From Cytophagaceae bacterium (lineage in GTDB: Bacteria > Bacteroidota > Bacteroidia > Cytophagales > Spirosomataceae), in contig JADKIR010000004.1 of assembly GCA_016722655.1 (NCBI GenBank), positions 2,914,001 through 2,978,000 on the forward strand: DNA of 64,000 nt. Direction: 5' to 3'. The notes beneath the pieces were generated by a model. The model searched no databases. It worked only from the letters and a program-made list of their open reading frames with translations, and was not told the DNA's origin. Shown here piece after piece: positions 25,573-34,627 of this stretch. Every line of letters starts with the position of its first letter. The stretch's first letter is position 1. The position numbers and the translations under genes were made by a program.

Positions 25573-26853
25573 TTAAGAATTCTTTCCATAATATTTTTTA
25601 GATTTATCTTTATTGGCAGGAGGGTTTTTGTTCCCCCTATTTTCCGGGGTATCATTTCTTTTAAAATTAGCATTTTGGGGTCTGCGATGCTCTTTCTTCT
25701 CTGGTTTTGCTTCAATGGTTTCAGTGGCCTCAAATCCGGCTATCTGTTCTCTTTTGAATTTAAGATCAAGCAGCTTCTCAATGTCTCGTAAAAACTGGTA
25801 TTCTTCGTTACAAACCAGAGATATAGCCTCGCCACTTGCTCCGGCACGACCTGTACGACCAATCCTGTGAACATAGTCTTCGGGGATATTGGGAAGCTCA
25901 TAATTTATCACATGTGGAAGAAGGGGAATATCCAAACCCCGGGCAGCAATATCTGTTGCCACCAGTACTCTCACCTGGTTTTTCTTAAAATCGTCCAGTG
26001 CTTTGGTGCGTGCTCCCTGCGATTTGTTTCCGTGAATCGCAGCAGAATTTATCCCGCTTTTACTTAATTTTTCACTCAGTTTATTAGCTCCATGTTTTGT
26101 ACGGGTAAATACCAATACCTGATGCCAGTCGCCTTCGGTAATCATTTGTGCAACCAATGATGGCTTACGACCCTTGTCCACTAAAATGATTCGTTGCTCC
26201 ACTTTTTCGGCTGTGGTGTTTTCCGGAGTGGCCTCTACCGACTCAGGGTCGTTCAATATTCCGGCTGCCAGTTTTTTTATTTCAAATGAAAAAGTAGCCG
26301 AGAAAAGTAGATTTTGCCTTCTTTGCGGTATTATTCCCAAAATACGGTTAATGTCTTTGGCAAAACCCATATCCAGCATGCGGTCGGCTTCGTCAAGCAC
26401 GAAGATTTCAATACCCGAAAGACTCACTGCTTTTTGCTGATAGAGATCCAGTAAGCGACCGGGTGTTGCCACCAGTATATCTACACCATTTCTCAATGTA
26501 GATATTTGAGGGTTGATATTAACTCCTCCAAAAACTACCGCCGCACGCATCTCGGTGTATTTGGCGTATAATATTATGTTATCGTAAATCTGAGCTGCCA
26601 ATTCACGGGTTGGCGTCAAAATCAAGGATCTGACACGTCTTTTTCCCTGAAGTTTTTCTTCGTTTAATATTTGCAAAATGGGCAATACAAAACCGGCAGT
26701 CTTACCTGTACCGGTTTGTGCCGAGGCCATAATATCTTTTCTGTCGAGTACTACCGGAATGGCTTTTAATTGTATTGGAGTGGGTGTGGTGTAACCTTTT
26801 TGTTCGATGGCTTTGAGTAGTTCGGCTGAAAGCCCCAGTTCTTTAAATGTCAT
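25573..26853 (-). CDS. rhlE: DEAD-box RNA helicase RhlE
   Basis: ATP-dependent RNA helicase involved in ribosome assembly and RNA turnover. The motifs appear in order: Q motif (TPTPIQLKAIP), Walker A (ASAQTGTGKT), PTRELAAQ, VATPGRLLD, DEADRMLDMGF, SAT, then the second RecA domain with VFTRTKHGANKL, VATDIAARGLDI and HRIGRTGR. The tail after ~370 is basic, low-complexity and Asn/Lys-rich (ending KSKKYYGKNS), as in RhlE proteins. At 426 residues the length is usual. It is isolated, read toward the serine hydrolase gene. Confidence 0.95.
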   Translation of the reverse strand: MTFKELGLSAELLKAIEQKGYTTPTPIQLKAIPVVLDRKDIMASAQTGTGKTAGFVLPILQILNEEKLQGKRRVRSLILTPTRELAAQIYDNIILYAKYTEMRAAVVFGGVNINPQISTLRNGVDILVATPGRLLDLYQQKAVSLSGIEIFVLDEADRMLDMGFAKDINRILGIIPQRRQNLLFSATFSFEIKKLAAGILNDPESVEATPENTTAEKVEQRIILVDKGRKPSLVAQMITEGDWHQVLVFTRTKHGANKLSEKLSKSGINSAAIHGNKSQGARTKALDDFKKNQVRVLVATDIAARGLDIPLLPHVINYELPNIPEDYVHRIGRTGRAGASGEAISLVCNEEYQFLRDIEKLLDLKFKREQIAGFEATETIEAKPEKKEHRRPQNANFKRNDTPENRGNKNPPANKDKSKKYYGKNS

Positions 26854-27005
26854 AAATAAAAATTTCGAAGTCGGAGAATGACTTCATATAAAAACACAAA
26901 GGTACGACATTAAATTGAAAGGTAAGTTTAGAGGTGTTTTTTGTTTAATTACTATTGATATTAAATAATGATTATCAATATTTTATGGAATATGGTTTTT
27001 AATAA

Positions 27006-27032
27006 AGCCCGAACTAAGTAATAATTCGGGCT
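27006..27032 (-). terminator. Hairpin downstream of the SRPBCC gene
   Basis: An 8-bp stem AGCCCGAA / TTCGGGCT (27006-27013 / 27025-27032) lies 8 bp past the stop of the minus-strand SRPBCC gene. The following minus-strand tract (TTTATT) is only modestly T-rich, so it is a moderate-strength terminator. Confidence 0.6.
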
Positions 27033-27040
27033 GCATAATT

Positions 27041-27580
27041 TCATTTTTTATTTTCCAAAATATCCTTAACATTTTTCAGAATCTGTTTCTCGGTCTTTTC
27101 AATCATTGGTTTACCCACCAAAATTGAGAGCAGATTCATTGGGTAAGGGGCATCTGAATAAAATTCAACAGTAACTTTTGTGCTGGTAGAATCCTGGCTT
27201 TCAAATTTGTTGATGACTTTGGCCTTTCCTTCCATGGGAGCAATAAACTCCAGATCGAGGTTTATTTGGTTGTCGGTCATGGCTGTAATGGTCTGGCTGC
27301 CTTGGCCTACGTCTGAGTTTTCGCTTTTCCAGCTCGATTTTGAGCCCACGGTGCCGTCAGTCCCGGTGATGACTGGTACAAGATTAGGGTCAGGTTTGAT
27401 CCATTCAGAGTATTCTTTTTGGTTTCCAAACAATTTGAGGTAATCATAAACCACAGTTTTGGGTTGCTTGATAGTCTCAGATACTACCACTGTGTAGCTC
27501 TTAGGTAAAAAAGCAGCTGCAATCAAAGCTACGATAATAAGTCCCAAAATGAGATAGAGGAGGTTTTTTAAGATTTTCAT
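27041..27580 (-). CDS. Membrane-anchored SRPBCC (START-like) domain protein
   Basis: I start it at the ATG at 27580, giving 179 residues and a proper membrane segment: MKILKNLLYLILGLIIVALIAAAFLP. The longer frame from 27649 adds a second, unlikely head. After the helix comes a SRPBCC/polyketide cyclase-type fold (TIKQPKTVVYDYLKLFGNQKEYSEW ... SSWKSEN ... KVTVEFYSDAPYPMN). The segment suggests an uncleaved anchor with the domain outside the cytoplasm. These proteins bind hydrophobic ligands in many organisms; the ligand here is unknown. Confidence 0.78.
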   Translation of the reverse strand: MKILKNLLYLILGLIIVALIAAAFLPKSYTVVVSETIKQPKTVVYDYLKLFGNQKEYSEWIKPDPNLVPVITGTDGTVGSKSSWKSENSDVGQGSQTITAMTDNQINLDLEFIAPMEGKAKVINKFESQDSTSTKVTVEFYSDAPYPMNLLSILVGKPMIEKTEKQILKNVKDILENKK

Positions 27581-28039
27581 AAATTTTCCATTTAAGGTTT
27601 TAAATAATAAAAATATGTTAAAAAAAGAATCAAGGCAATTAATAATCAATTATTTACAATATTTTTTTTCAAAAGAATATATCTTCTTTACTTAAAAAAA
27701 CTACCTCCAAAGCCCAAATTTAACGACTCGATTTATTTATAAGTTGGGGGGAGTTCATTTTATGATTCTATAAAAATGATTGAAAATTATTAATTATTTT
27801 TAACGACAATCATAAATCAGATTTCATTTTGTAAAGATTTTTTTTTGATATTATTCTACCATATTCTGGTAGAAAACTTTTGTTTATAAAATTAATTGTA
27901 AAAAATACATTTAATAAAAATCTTGTTTTAAATTTACAATATAATAAGATTTGATTTTTCAAAAATTAAAATCTGTTTACAAAATCATTTTTCAACCCGG
28001 ATGTTTTATCCGAAATTTTTAAATTAAAATTTTAATACA
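27581..28039. other. 459-bp intergenic region with an 8-5-8 inverted repeat
   Basis: A very AT-rich divergent region without a credible gene. The one clear structure is TTCTACCA-TATTC-TGGTAGAA at 27854-27874. It is a perfect 8-bp inverted repeat with no T-run after it on either strand, so it looks more like an operator or mRNA hairpin than a terminator. It lies 166 bp upstream of the gene at 28040. Confidence 0.45.
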
Positions 28040-28387
28040 ATGCTTAAAAAAATTCTTTCAACCGCGATTATTGTTTTTGCACTGTCGTTGGCTTCTTTTG
28101 CCCAGGATATCAATGGGAAATGGACAGGAAAAGTAATGGATCAGTTTGATGTTTCTTATACTTTCAAAGCCGAAGGTGAGAAATTAACCGGCTCTACTGT
28201 AGGACCAGAAGGGAATGAGATTATTCTTAAAGATGGAAAAATTACTGGAAATGATGTAGAATTTGTACTTAATATCATGGATCAGGATATTAAAATGGTT
28301 GGCAAATTAGAAGGCGATACCCTTAAATTGAAATTCAATATGATGGGAAATGACGCAGAATTAGTCCTTAAAAAAGAAGTCAAGTAA
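28040..28387 (+). CDS. Small secreted GKW-type beta-domain protein
   Basis: 115 residues with a clear signal peptide (MLKKILSTAIIVFALSLASFAQ). The mature ~93 residues follow the pattern INGKWTGKV ... YTFKAEGEKLTGSTVG ... ILKDGKITGNDVEF ... GKLEGDTLKLKFN. This is a small beta-sheet domain seen in exported Bacteroidota proteins. The same style recurs in the protein at 45889, the C-terminus of the fusion at 42094 and the N-terminus of the protein at 37639. Function unknown; a periplasmic or surface role is likely. It is monocistronic, followed by a terminator. Confidence 0.72.
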   Translation: MLKKILSTAIIVFALSLASFAQDINGKWTGKVMDQFDVSYTFKAEGEKLTGSTVGPEGNEIILKDGKITGNDVEFVLNIMDQDIKMVGKLEGDTLKLKFNMMGNDAELVLKKEVK

Positions 28388-28437
28388 AGACTGATTTTAG
28401 ATTTTTTTACCTTTAAAGTGTTATTTGTTAGAAAATC

Positions 28438-28470
28438 AAATGGTGTTCTGTTTCAGAACGCCATTTTTTT
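28438..28470 (+). terminator. Rho-independent terminator
   Basis: A 13-bp stem (28438-28450 / 28454-28466, one G-T wobble) closes a TTT loop and ends in a T-run. It separates the small secreted gene from the lacI-type gene. Confidence 0.9.
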
Positions 28471-28593
28471 AAACTTTCTTAAGAAAACTATTCACTTTTA
28501 TATCAGTTTGTTCGTATTTTTAAAAAATCAGTTTGATACAATAGAGATTTTAGATCAGGAAAACAGGAGTTTGAAAAGAAAATAGGAAATCGA

Positions 28594-29613
28594 ATGAATG
28601 AACCAATTACCATTAAAGACATCGCACGAAAATTTAAATGTTCGCCATCCACAGTTTCAAGGGCATTGAATAATCATCCCGCAATTAATATTGAAACGCG
28701 AAAAAATATTTCAGAATATGCCACAAAAATGGGCTATCAAAAAAACGCTGTTTCACTTAGCCTCCTTAATAAATCTACCATGACAATCGGTTTAGTTGTT
28801 CCATCTATTACATTTTCTCATGAGCAAACTATCATAGATGGTATTCAATCTGTAACAACTGACCATGGATTTATGCTCAATATCTGTATTTCCAATGAGA
28901 GTTTGGTGGAAGAGCAGAGGCAAATAGAAAAACTTATGGCCAATCGTGTGGATGCAATCCTGGTCTCTGCTTCACATGGATCTTTTGAGAAACAGGAGTT
29001 TTCACATTTTTATAAAGTAAAAAACAGCAATATTCCTCTGGTTTTTATAGACAGGGAAATTCCGCTTGAAGATTTTGCTTCCGTTATCACAGATGATTAT
29101 CATGGAGCATATCAGGCAACCCAACATTTACTAGATATTGGTCGACAAAATCTTGCTTTTTTAGCGGGCTCCGAGTTTTTGGTGGTTTGTAAAAATCGTA
29201 AAAAAGGTTTTGAAGAATGTTTAAAAGACAATAATATAGCAGCAAGGCAAGATTGGATTGTTCAAACAGGATTTGATAGTCAAAGTGCCGTAGAACCTAC
29301 AAACCGATTGTTTAGCGGCACTGAAATACCGGATGGGATTTTTTGTGTCAATGATAATGTGGCTTTTGGAGTAGTTCAGACTTTAATCAAGATGAATATT
29401 GAAATACCAAAGCAAACAGCCATAATTGGATTTGATAACTCACCCCTTGCCGGTTTTTTTAATCCTTCTATAAGTTCTGTTGACCGAAAAAGCTTTGAAG
29501 TAGGTCAAAAAGCCGCACAATTAGTTTTCGATTTGATTCAGAATCAAAATGAAAACCCACAAAAAATAGTATTAACCCCTTCATTGGAAATCAGAGATTC
29601 ATCCCAATTCTGA
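28594..29613 (+). CDS. LacI family transcriptional regulator
   Basis: A 339-residue LacI/GalR repressor-type protein. The N-terminal HTH reads TIKDIARKFKCSPSTVSRALNNHP with the hinge helix after it (ISEYATKMGYQKN). The periplasmic-binding-like effector domain runs from ~60 to the end (IGLVVPSITFSHEQTIIDGIQ, VFIDREI, DDYHGAYQATQHLLDIG, IIGFDNSPLAGFFNPSISSVD). It lies directly upstream of susC in the same direction. Two CG-centred palindromes of LacI-operator type occupy the gap between them. It is the obvious local regulator of the susC-susD-MIOX genes. The effector is not known; a sugar or cyclitol is expected. Confidence 0.94.
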   Translation: MNEPITIKDIARKFKCSPSTVSRALNNHPAINIETRKNISEYATKMGYQKNAVSLSLLNKSTMTIGLVVPSITFSHEQTIIDGIQSVTTDHGFMLNICISNESLVEEQRQIEKLMANRVDAILVSASHGSFEKQEFSHFYKVKNSNIPLVFIDREIPLEDFASVITDDYHGAYQATQHLLDIGRQNLAFLAGSEFLVVCKNRKKGFEECLKDNNIAARQDWIVQTGFDSQSAVEPTNRLFSGTEIPDGIFCVNDNVAFGVVQTLIKMNIEIPKQTAIIGFDNSPLAGFFNPSISSVDRKSFEVGQKAAQLVFDLIQNQNENPQKIVLTPSLEIRDSSQF

Positions 29614-29636
29614 TTCTATTTTTATACTTCAATTTT

Positions 29637-29667
29637 GCAATCGATTGCGGATTATTTCAAACGTTTG
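29637..29667 (+). promoter_or_regulatory. Paired LacI-type operators upstream of susC
   Basis: GCAATCGATTGC (29637-29648) and CAAACGTTTG (29658-29667) are perfect palindromes, both centred on CG as in LacI/GalR operators, with centres exactly 20 bp apart (about two helical turns). A weaker AAACGTTT lies at 29762-29769, just before the susC ATG. Positions are seen directly; binding by the neighbouring LacI protein is inferred. Confidence 0.75.
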
Positions 29668-29769
29668 CATAGTTAATTGGATTATTCTTATTTTTTATTT
29701 AAAAATAACCATCCTAATATTGTGTCACTCATAGGATAAATAATTAACTAAACTCTAAGAAAAACGTTT

Positions 29770-32700
29770 ATGAAACAAAAACTACACTGGAAAACCAATC
29801 ATTTATGGTTTTTTTTGCTGATGTTGCTTGGATCTGCTAATGTGATGGCTCAGACTGTCACAGTAAAAGGAAAAGTAGTATCCGGTGATGGAAATGAAGT
29901 ATTACCTGGCGTATCGGTTGTGGTAAGTGGAACTTCACAGGGCACTTCTACTAACTCAGAAGGCGTTTATAGCATTTCGAGTCCTTCAAGTGCTACGTTG
30001 GTATTCAGTTTTGTGGGTTACGAAACACAAAAGGTTGCTGTAAATGGTCGCTCAACCATTGATGTTGTGATGAAATTGAGTGAAAGTAATCTTAACGAGG
30101 TAGTTGTGGTAGGTTATGGTACTCAATCCAAGAAAAACCTGACCAGTGCAATAGCCAATATAAAACCCGGTGATCTCAACCGCGGAGCTATTGTTGATGT
30201 GGGTCAGCTTCTTCAGGGTAAAGTTCCCGGACTAAACATTTCATCTAATGGTGACCCTAATCAACGGGCTGCCATGATTTTGCGTGGTGCTTCTACTCTC
30301 AACTCTTCACAAGGACCTTTTTATGTGATTGATGGTGTTCCCGGAGCCGACATCTCGGTTATTGCCCCTGACGATATTGCTACCATTGATGTTTTGAAAG
30401 ATGCTGCCGCAACCTCAATATATGGTAACAGGGCTGCTAATGGCGTAATTATGATTACTACCAAAAAAGGCAAAAAAGGTGCTATGCAGGTGACGTACAA
30501 TGGTTATGTGGGAATAGAAAAAGTTTCCAGTAAACTTGACATGATGAATGCCTCAGAACTAAGGGCCTTTATTTCAAAAAATGGACAAAGCCTTTCTCCA
30601 AATGATGACAAGGGCTTTGACACAGACTGGCAGTCAGTAGTTATGAAGCCTACAGCATACTCCCAAAATCACAACGTTTCATTCAGTGGAGGAGGTGAGC
30701 ATAATACTTACAGTGCAAGTCTAAACTATTCCGATAAACAAGGTATTCTACTCTCCAGTAATCTTCAAAGAGTGATCGCAAGGATGTCGATTGAACAATT
30801 TGCATTAAATAACAAAGTGAAATTTGCATTGTCGGTAGTAAACTCTAACAACAACGCCAACAATACTCCGATGCGTAACAATGTTTTGGATCAAATGATA
30901 AAACGTTTGCCGGTATCACCCGTTAAAAATGACGATGGAACATATTTTGAAAACTGGCAAAATACAGGTTATTTTAACCCGCTTGCTCTCATTGAAAAAG
31001 CCAAGGATAACAATAAATACAATAACCTCATTGGTTCATTTAATACACATGTGGATTTGCCATTTAATCTATCATATGATTTAAATTTATCTTACCAAAA
31101 TACAACCTCGCTCAACAGCCAGTCTTACGGAAGTTATTATTCTCAGTATAACAGTGCCAATTTTTATAATAATCCTGATCCGCCGGCCGTTCACTCGCTT
31201 ATGAACTTCGGCGTGAATGGTTCAGCCCTCCGAAATACCTACCAGGATAGCCGTAAAGTATTGGAAACTTTTGTTTCCTATAACAAAAACCTTGAAAAGC
31301 ATTATCTCAATGCTGTAATTGGATATTCATGGCAAGACAACACGCTTGGCGATGGATTTCAGGTAACAAGTACCAACTTTCCGGTTGACAACATCGGATA
31401 CGGTAACTTTGCACTGAGTAATCCTTACGCCATTACGGGTTACAGAATCAATTTTGGTGCTGATGGAGTATTTCAGGAAAATAAATTGATTTCTGATTTT
31501 GCACGTTTAAATTATTCATACTCTGATAAATACCTTTTCCAGGGATCTATTCGGAGAGATGGTAGCTCAGTGTTTGGTCAAAATAATCAATGGGGTTATT
31601 TCCCTTCAGTAGGTTTGGCATGGCGTATCAACGAAGAAGGTTTTATGAAAAATCAAAAGATTTTTAATGACCTTAAACTTCGTGCCAGTTATGGTGTTAC
31701 CGGTAATGCCACTGGTTTCAATGCTTATACGGCCCAATTCATTTCAGGATTGTTAGGAACCTATTATTACAATGGAACTCAGACTGCGGCTTACGGTCCA
31801 ACTCAGGCTGCAAACCCTGATTTGAAATGGGAAAAAACCTCCACTGCAAACCTCGGTTTAGATTTCACCTTGTTAAAAGGTATGTTGAGTGGTTCGATTG
31901 AAGTTTATGACAAAAAAACCACCGGTATGATTTATTCTTATCAGGTAAATCCAATTTTGGTGCCTGTGGGAAGAATAGTCGCCAATGGCGGTAGTATGAG
32001 TAACAAAGGTATTGAGCTTAGTTTAACAGCTACCCCGGTCAGAAATGATAATGGTCTCACCTGGACCTCAAGTTTAAATCTGGCTCATAATAAAAATGAG
32101 ATTGTAAGTTTAACCAATCCGCTTTTTGCAGGTGGCGATTCAATCAGAATCACTCAGCCTGAAGGTAGTGGACAGACAGGAAGTACTTTGCAAATTCTAA
32201 AAGGAGGCAGACCTTTGGGTCAGTTCTTTACTTTTGAATATGCAGGCAAAAATGAGAGTGGTGTTTCTCAATTCTATACAAGTACTGGTGGAACTACTAC
32301 TACCCCGGTAATTGGAAAAGATTATCGCTATTTGGGAAGTCCGCAACCGAAACTTTTACTGGGATGGGCCAACACGCTTACCTACAAAAATTTTGACATG
32401 AATCTTTTTGTAAGAGGCGTATTTGGAAACAAAATCTTTAACGCCACCCGTGCTGATTTGTTCAGACCAACAACCGCTCAGTTTACTAATATCCTGAAAG
32501 ATGTGGCTGATGAAAGTACCAAAGATGTGAACTCATTTAAATATTCATCCAGATTTATTGAAGACGGCAGCTATGTTCGTCTCGATAATGCTACTTTGGG
32601 TTATAATTTCAAAATAACTAACAAAAATATCAGAAGTTTGAGGGTCTATACCTCTGTTAACAATGCTTTTGTGATAACGAAATATTCGGGTATTGATCCT

Positions 32701-32796
32701 GAAATCAATCAGGGTGGATTGGCTCCGGGTGTTGATTCCAATAATTTCTATCCTAAAACCCGTACAGTTTTGTTGGGTCTAAATGTATCGTTTTAA
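29770..32796 (+). CDS. SusC/RagA family TonB-linked outer membrane protein
   Basis: Outer-membrane TonB-dependent importer of 1008 residues. The signal peptide ends around MAQ (residue ~28). A carboxypeptidase-regulatory-like domain follows (TVKGKVVSGDGNEVLPGVSVVV ... FSFVGYETQ), then the plug with the SusC signature (EVVVVGYGTQ, LQGKVPGLNI, ILRGASTLN, FYVIDGVPG, IDVLKDAAATSIYGNRAANGVIMITTKKG), and a 22-strand barrel ending in a C-terminal Phe (GLNVSF). It pairs with the SusD lipoprotein 33 bp downstream to capture and import a ligand too large or scarce for porins. The linked MIOX gene suggests an inositol-related ligand. Control by the adjacent LacI protein is likely. Confidence 0.97.
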   Translation: MKQKLHWKTNHLWFFLLMLLGSANVMAQTVTVKGKVVSGDGNEVLPGVSVVVSGTSQGTSTNSEGVYSISSPSSATLVFSFVGYETQKVAVNGRSTIDVVMKLSESNLNEVVVVGYGTQSKKNLTSAIANIKPGDLNRGAIVDVGQLLQGKVPGLNISSNGDPNQRAAMILRGASTLNSSQGPFYVIDGVPGADISVIAPDDIATIDVLKDAAATSIYGNRAANGVIMITTKKGKKGAMQVTYNGYVGIEKVSSKLDMMNASELRAFISKNGQSLSPNDDKGFDTDWQSVVMKPTAYSQNHNVSFSGGGEHNTYSASLNYSDKQGILLSSNLQRVIARMSIEQFALNNKVKFALSVVNSNNNANNTPMRNNVLDQMIKRLPVSPVKNDDGTYFENWQNTGYFNPLALIEKAKDNNKYNNLIGSFNTHVDLPFNLSYDLNLSYQNTTSLNSQSYGSYYSQYNSANFYNNPDPPAVHSLMNFGVNGSALRNTYQDSRKVLETFVSYNKNLEKHYLNAVIGYSWQDNTLGDGFQVTSTNFPVDNIGYGNFALSNPYAITGYRINFGADGVFQENKLISDFARLNYSYSDKYLFQGSIRRDGSSVFGQNNQWGYFPSVGLAWRINEEGFMKNQKIFNDLKLRASYGVTGNATGFNAYTAQFISGLLGTYYYNGTQTAAYGPTQAANPDLKWEKTSTANLGLDFTLLKGMLSGSIEVYDKKTTGMIYSYQVNPILVPVGRIVANGGSMSNKGIELSLTATPVRNDNGLTWTSSLNLAHNKNEIVSLTNPLFAGGDSIRITQPEGSGQTGSTLQILKGGRPLGQFFTFEYAGKNESGVSQFYTSTGGTTTTPVIGKDYRYLGSPQPKLLLGWANTLTYKNFDMNLFVRGVFGNKIFNATRADLFRPTTAQFTNILKDVADESTKDVNSFKYSSRFIEDGSYVRLDNATLGYNFKITNKNIRSLRVYTSVNNAFVITKYSGIDPEINQGGLAPGVDSNNFYPKTRTVLLGLNVSF

Positions 32797-32829
32797 GAAA
32801 ATCACAAAATCTAAATTATTGACATTGAT

Positions 32830-34440
32830 ATGAAAAATATATTTAAAAGTTCTTTTTTAATAATGATCGGCCTTCTCGTGTTTGGATGCCACAAGATCGA
32901 TGTGCCGGTAAATACTCAGCTTACACCTGATATTTTCCCACAAACAACCGCTCAGTTTATTCAGGCCTCCGGTCCTCCATATGCTGCATTGAGAGGGAAT
33001 TTCGCATTAGATTACTGGTTTATGCAATCACTCACCACTGACGAGGCAATAATGCCAGCCCGGGGAGGAAACTGGTATGATAACCGTGGTTATATCGATA
33101 TGCACCACCATACCTGGACCAAAGACCACGGTGCCACCAATACTTGTTGGAACTGGCTTTCTACTGTAATTGGAACAACAAATCAGGCTCTGTCTATTTT
33201 AGAGACAACAGTACCGGAGGCTACTGCCTCAAAAGCTCAGAATTTAGCTGAACTAAAAATGATAAGAGCTTTTGCATACTTTATGATGATGGATTTGTTT
33301 GGTAATGTACCTATATATGACACTTATGGAGACTTTACTCCAAAAACCAATACTCCCCGAGCTGAAGTATTCAAATTCATTGAAACTGAAATTAAAGCGG
33401 CTATTCCAAGCTTAAGTACTGATGTAAGTATGGCTACCTATGGAAGATTTACGCAATGGGGAGCACAAGCCTTGCTGGCAAAAATGTATTCAAATGCCGA
33501 GGTTTATACCGGAACCGCAAAAAATGCAGAGTGTATTGAAGCTTGTAATGCAGTAATCAATTCAGGAAAGTTTTCAATCGAATCAAGGGCCAATTATCTC
33601 AAAATGTTTTATCCTGACAATGGCCCTCAGATGAAGGAATTTATTTTTGCTATTCCTTATGATCCTGCTGCTGCGGCTATGAGTGGTACCAATGGTTTTA
33701 TGTACCATGCGAGATACGATGTTCCCCGGTCACTAAGGGCCAGGTTTAATCTGACTTTTACACCTTCAGCACCTCGCAGCACTTTGCCGGAATTTTATGC
33801 ACATTTTAATGATGAAAACGATATAAGAAATAAGCAATGGCTTACAGGTAAGCAGTTTATGGCTGATGGAGTGACTCCTGTAATGGTTTCAACTACAAAA
33901 AAAGGTTATGATCAGTTTTATACTGGTTCAGATGGTGGTGAAAAATACACTTATCAGGTTGAGCTTACTCCGGAAATCAAACTACGTCAGGATGTTGCCA
34001 CTTTTGACCTGGGTAACGACGAAATTGCATGGAATATGGGTTACAGAAACATTAAGTTTTTCCCGGATGCCACTTCAACCAACCGTAACCAAAACAATGA
34101 TTTTCCCGTTTTCAGATTTTCCGATATACTTTTGATGAAAGCGGAAGCAACATTGAGAAGTAATGGCTCTGCCCAGGTAGTTGCTGATTTGGTGAACCAG
34201 GTTCGTTCTAATCGCACTACTTCACCCGCCCTTACAACTGTCAGCCTTGAGGATATTTATCAGGAAAGATCCAGAGAGTTGGCGATGGAAACTTGGCACA
34301 GAAATGACATGATCCGTTTTGGAAAGTTTGAAAACAAATGGGGTTATAAAACTGATGCAGATAAAAACAAAAGGATTCTGCCAATTCCTCAGGGAGCTAT
34401 GACCCTGAATCCGGCATTGAAACAAAATCCCGGGTATTAA
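32830..34440 (+). CDS. RagB/SusD family nutrient-binding outer membrane lipoprotein
   Basis: Surface lipoprotein of 536 residues that forms the lid on its SusC partner. The lipoprotein signal is MKNIFKSSFLIMIGLLVFGC (Cys20). TPR-like blocks follow (LAELKMIRAFAYFMMMDLFGNVPIYD; YGRFTQWGAQALLAKMYSNAE), as does the conserved C-terminal SusD region (FPVFRFSDILLMKAEATLRSN ... IYQERSRELAMETWHRNDMIRFGKF ... ILPIPQGAMTLNPALKQNPGY). The ligand cannot be read from the sequence. It is followed by a stable hairpin and the MIOX gene 187 bp downstream. Confidence 0.97.
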   Translation: MKNIFKSSFLIMIGLLVFGCHKIDVPVNTQLTPDIFPQTTAQFIQASGPPYAALRGNFALDYWFMQSLTTDEAIMPARGGNWYDNRGYIDMHHHTWTKDHGATNTCWNWLSTVIGTTNQALSILETTVPEATASKAQNLAELKMIRAFAYFMMMDLFGNVPIYDTYGDFTPKTNTPRAEVFKFIETEIKAAIPSLSTDVSMATYGRFTQWGAQALLAKMYSNAEVYTGTAKNAECIEACNAVINSGKFSIESRANYLKMFYPDNGPQMKEFIFAIPYDPAAAAMSGTNGFMYHARYDVPRSLRARFNLTFTPSAPRSTLPEFYAHFNDENDIRNKQWLTGKQFMADGVTPVMVSTTKKGYDQFYTGSDGGEKYTYQVELTPEIKLRQDVATFDLGNDEIAWNMGYRNIKFFPDATSTNRNQNNDFPVFRFSDILLMKAEATLRSNGSAQVVADLVNQVRSNRTTSPALTTVSLEDIYQERSRELAMETWHRNDMIRFGKFENKWGYKTDADKNKRILPIPQGAMTLNPALKQNPGY

Positions 34441-34482
34441 TTAAAATTGGATTAACCCCAAAATAATCAATATATTCAATTC

Positions 34483-34525
34483 TAGGTTCCTTATTCTTAT
34501 TTCAAAAATTTGAATAGGGAGCCTA
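34483..34525 (+). other. Intercistronic hairpin between susD and the MIOX gene
   Basis: A 14-bp stem (34483-34496 / 34512-34525, two G-T wobbles) has no T-run after it. Within a 187-bp gap this may stabilise the upstream susCD message or set its level relative to MIOX. A full terminator is unlikely without the T-run. Confidence 0.55.
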
Positions 34526-34627
34526 ATTATTAAGTAAACAAACAGGAAACATATTTTTATCCTGCGAAATTAAAGACTTAAAATATTTTGTTATATTTTT
34601 ATATGATTCAACCTAAATTTATTAATA

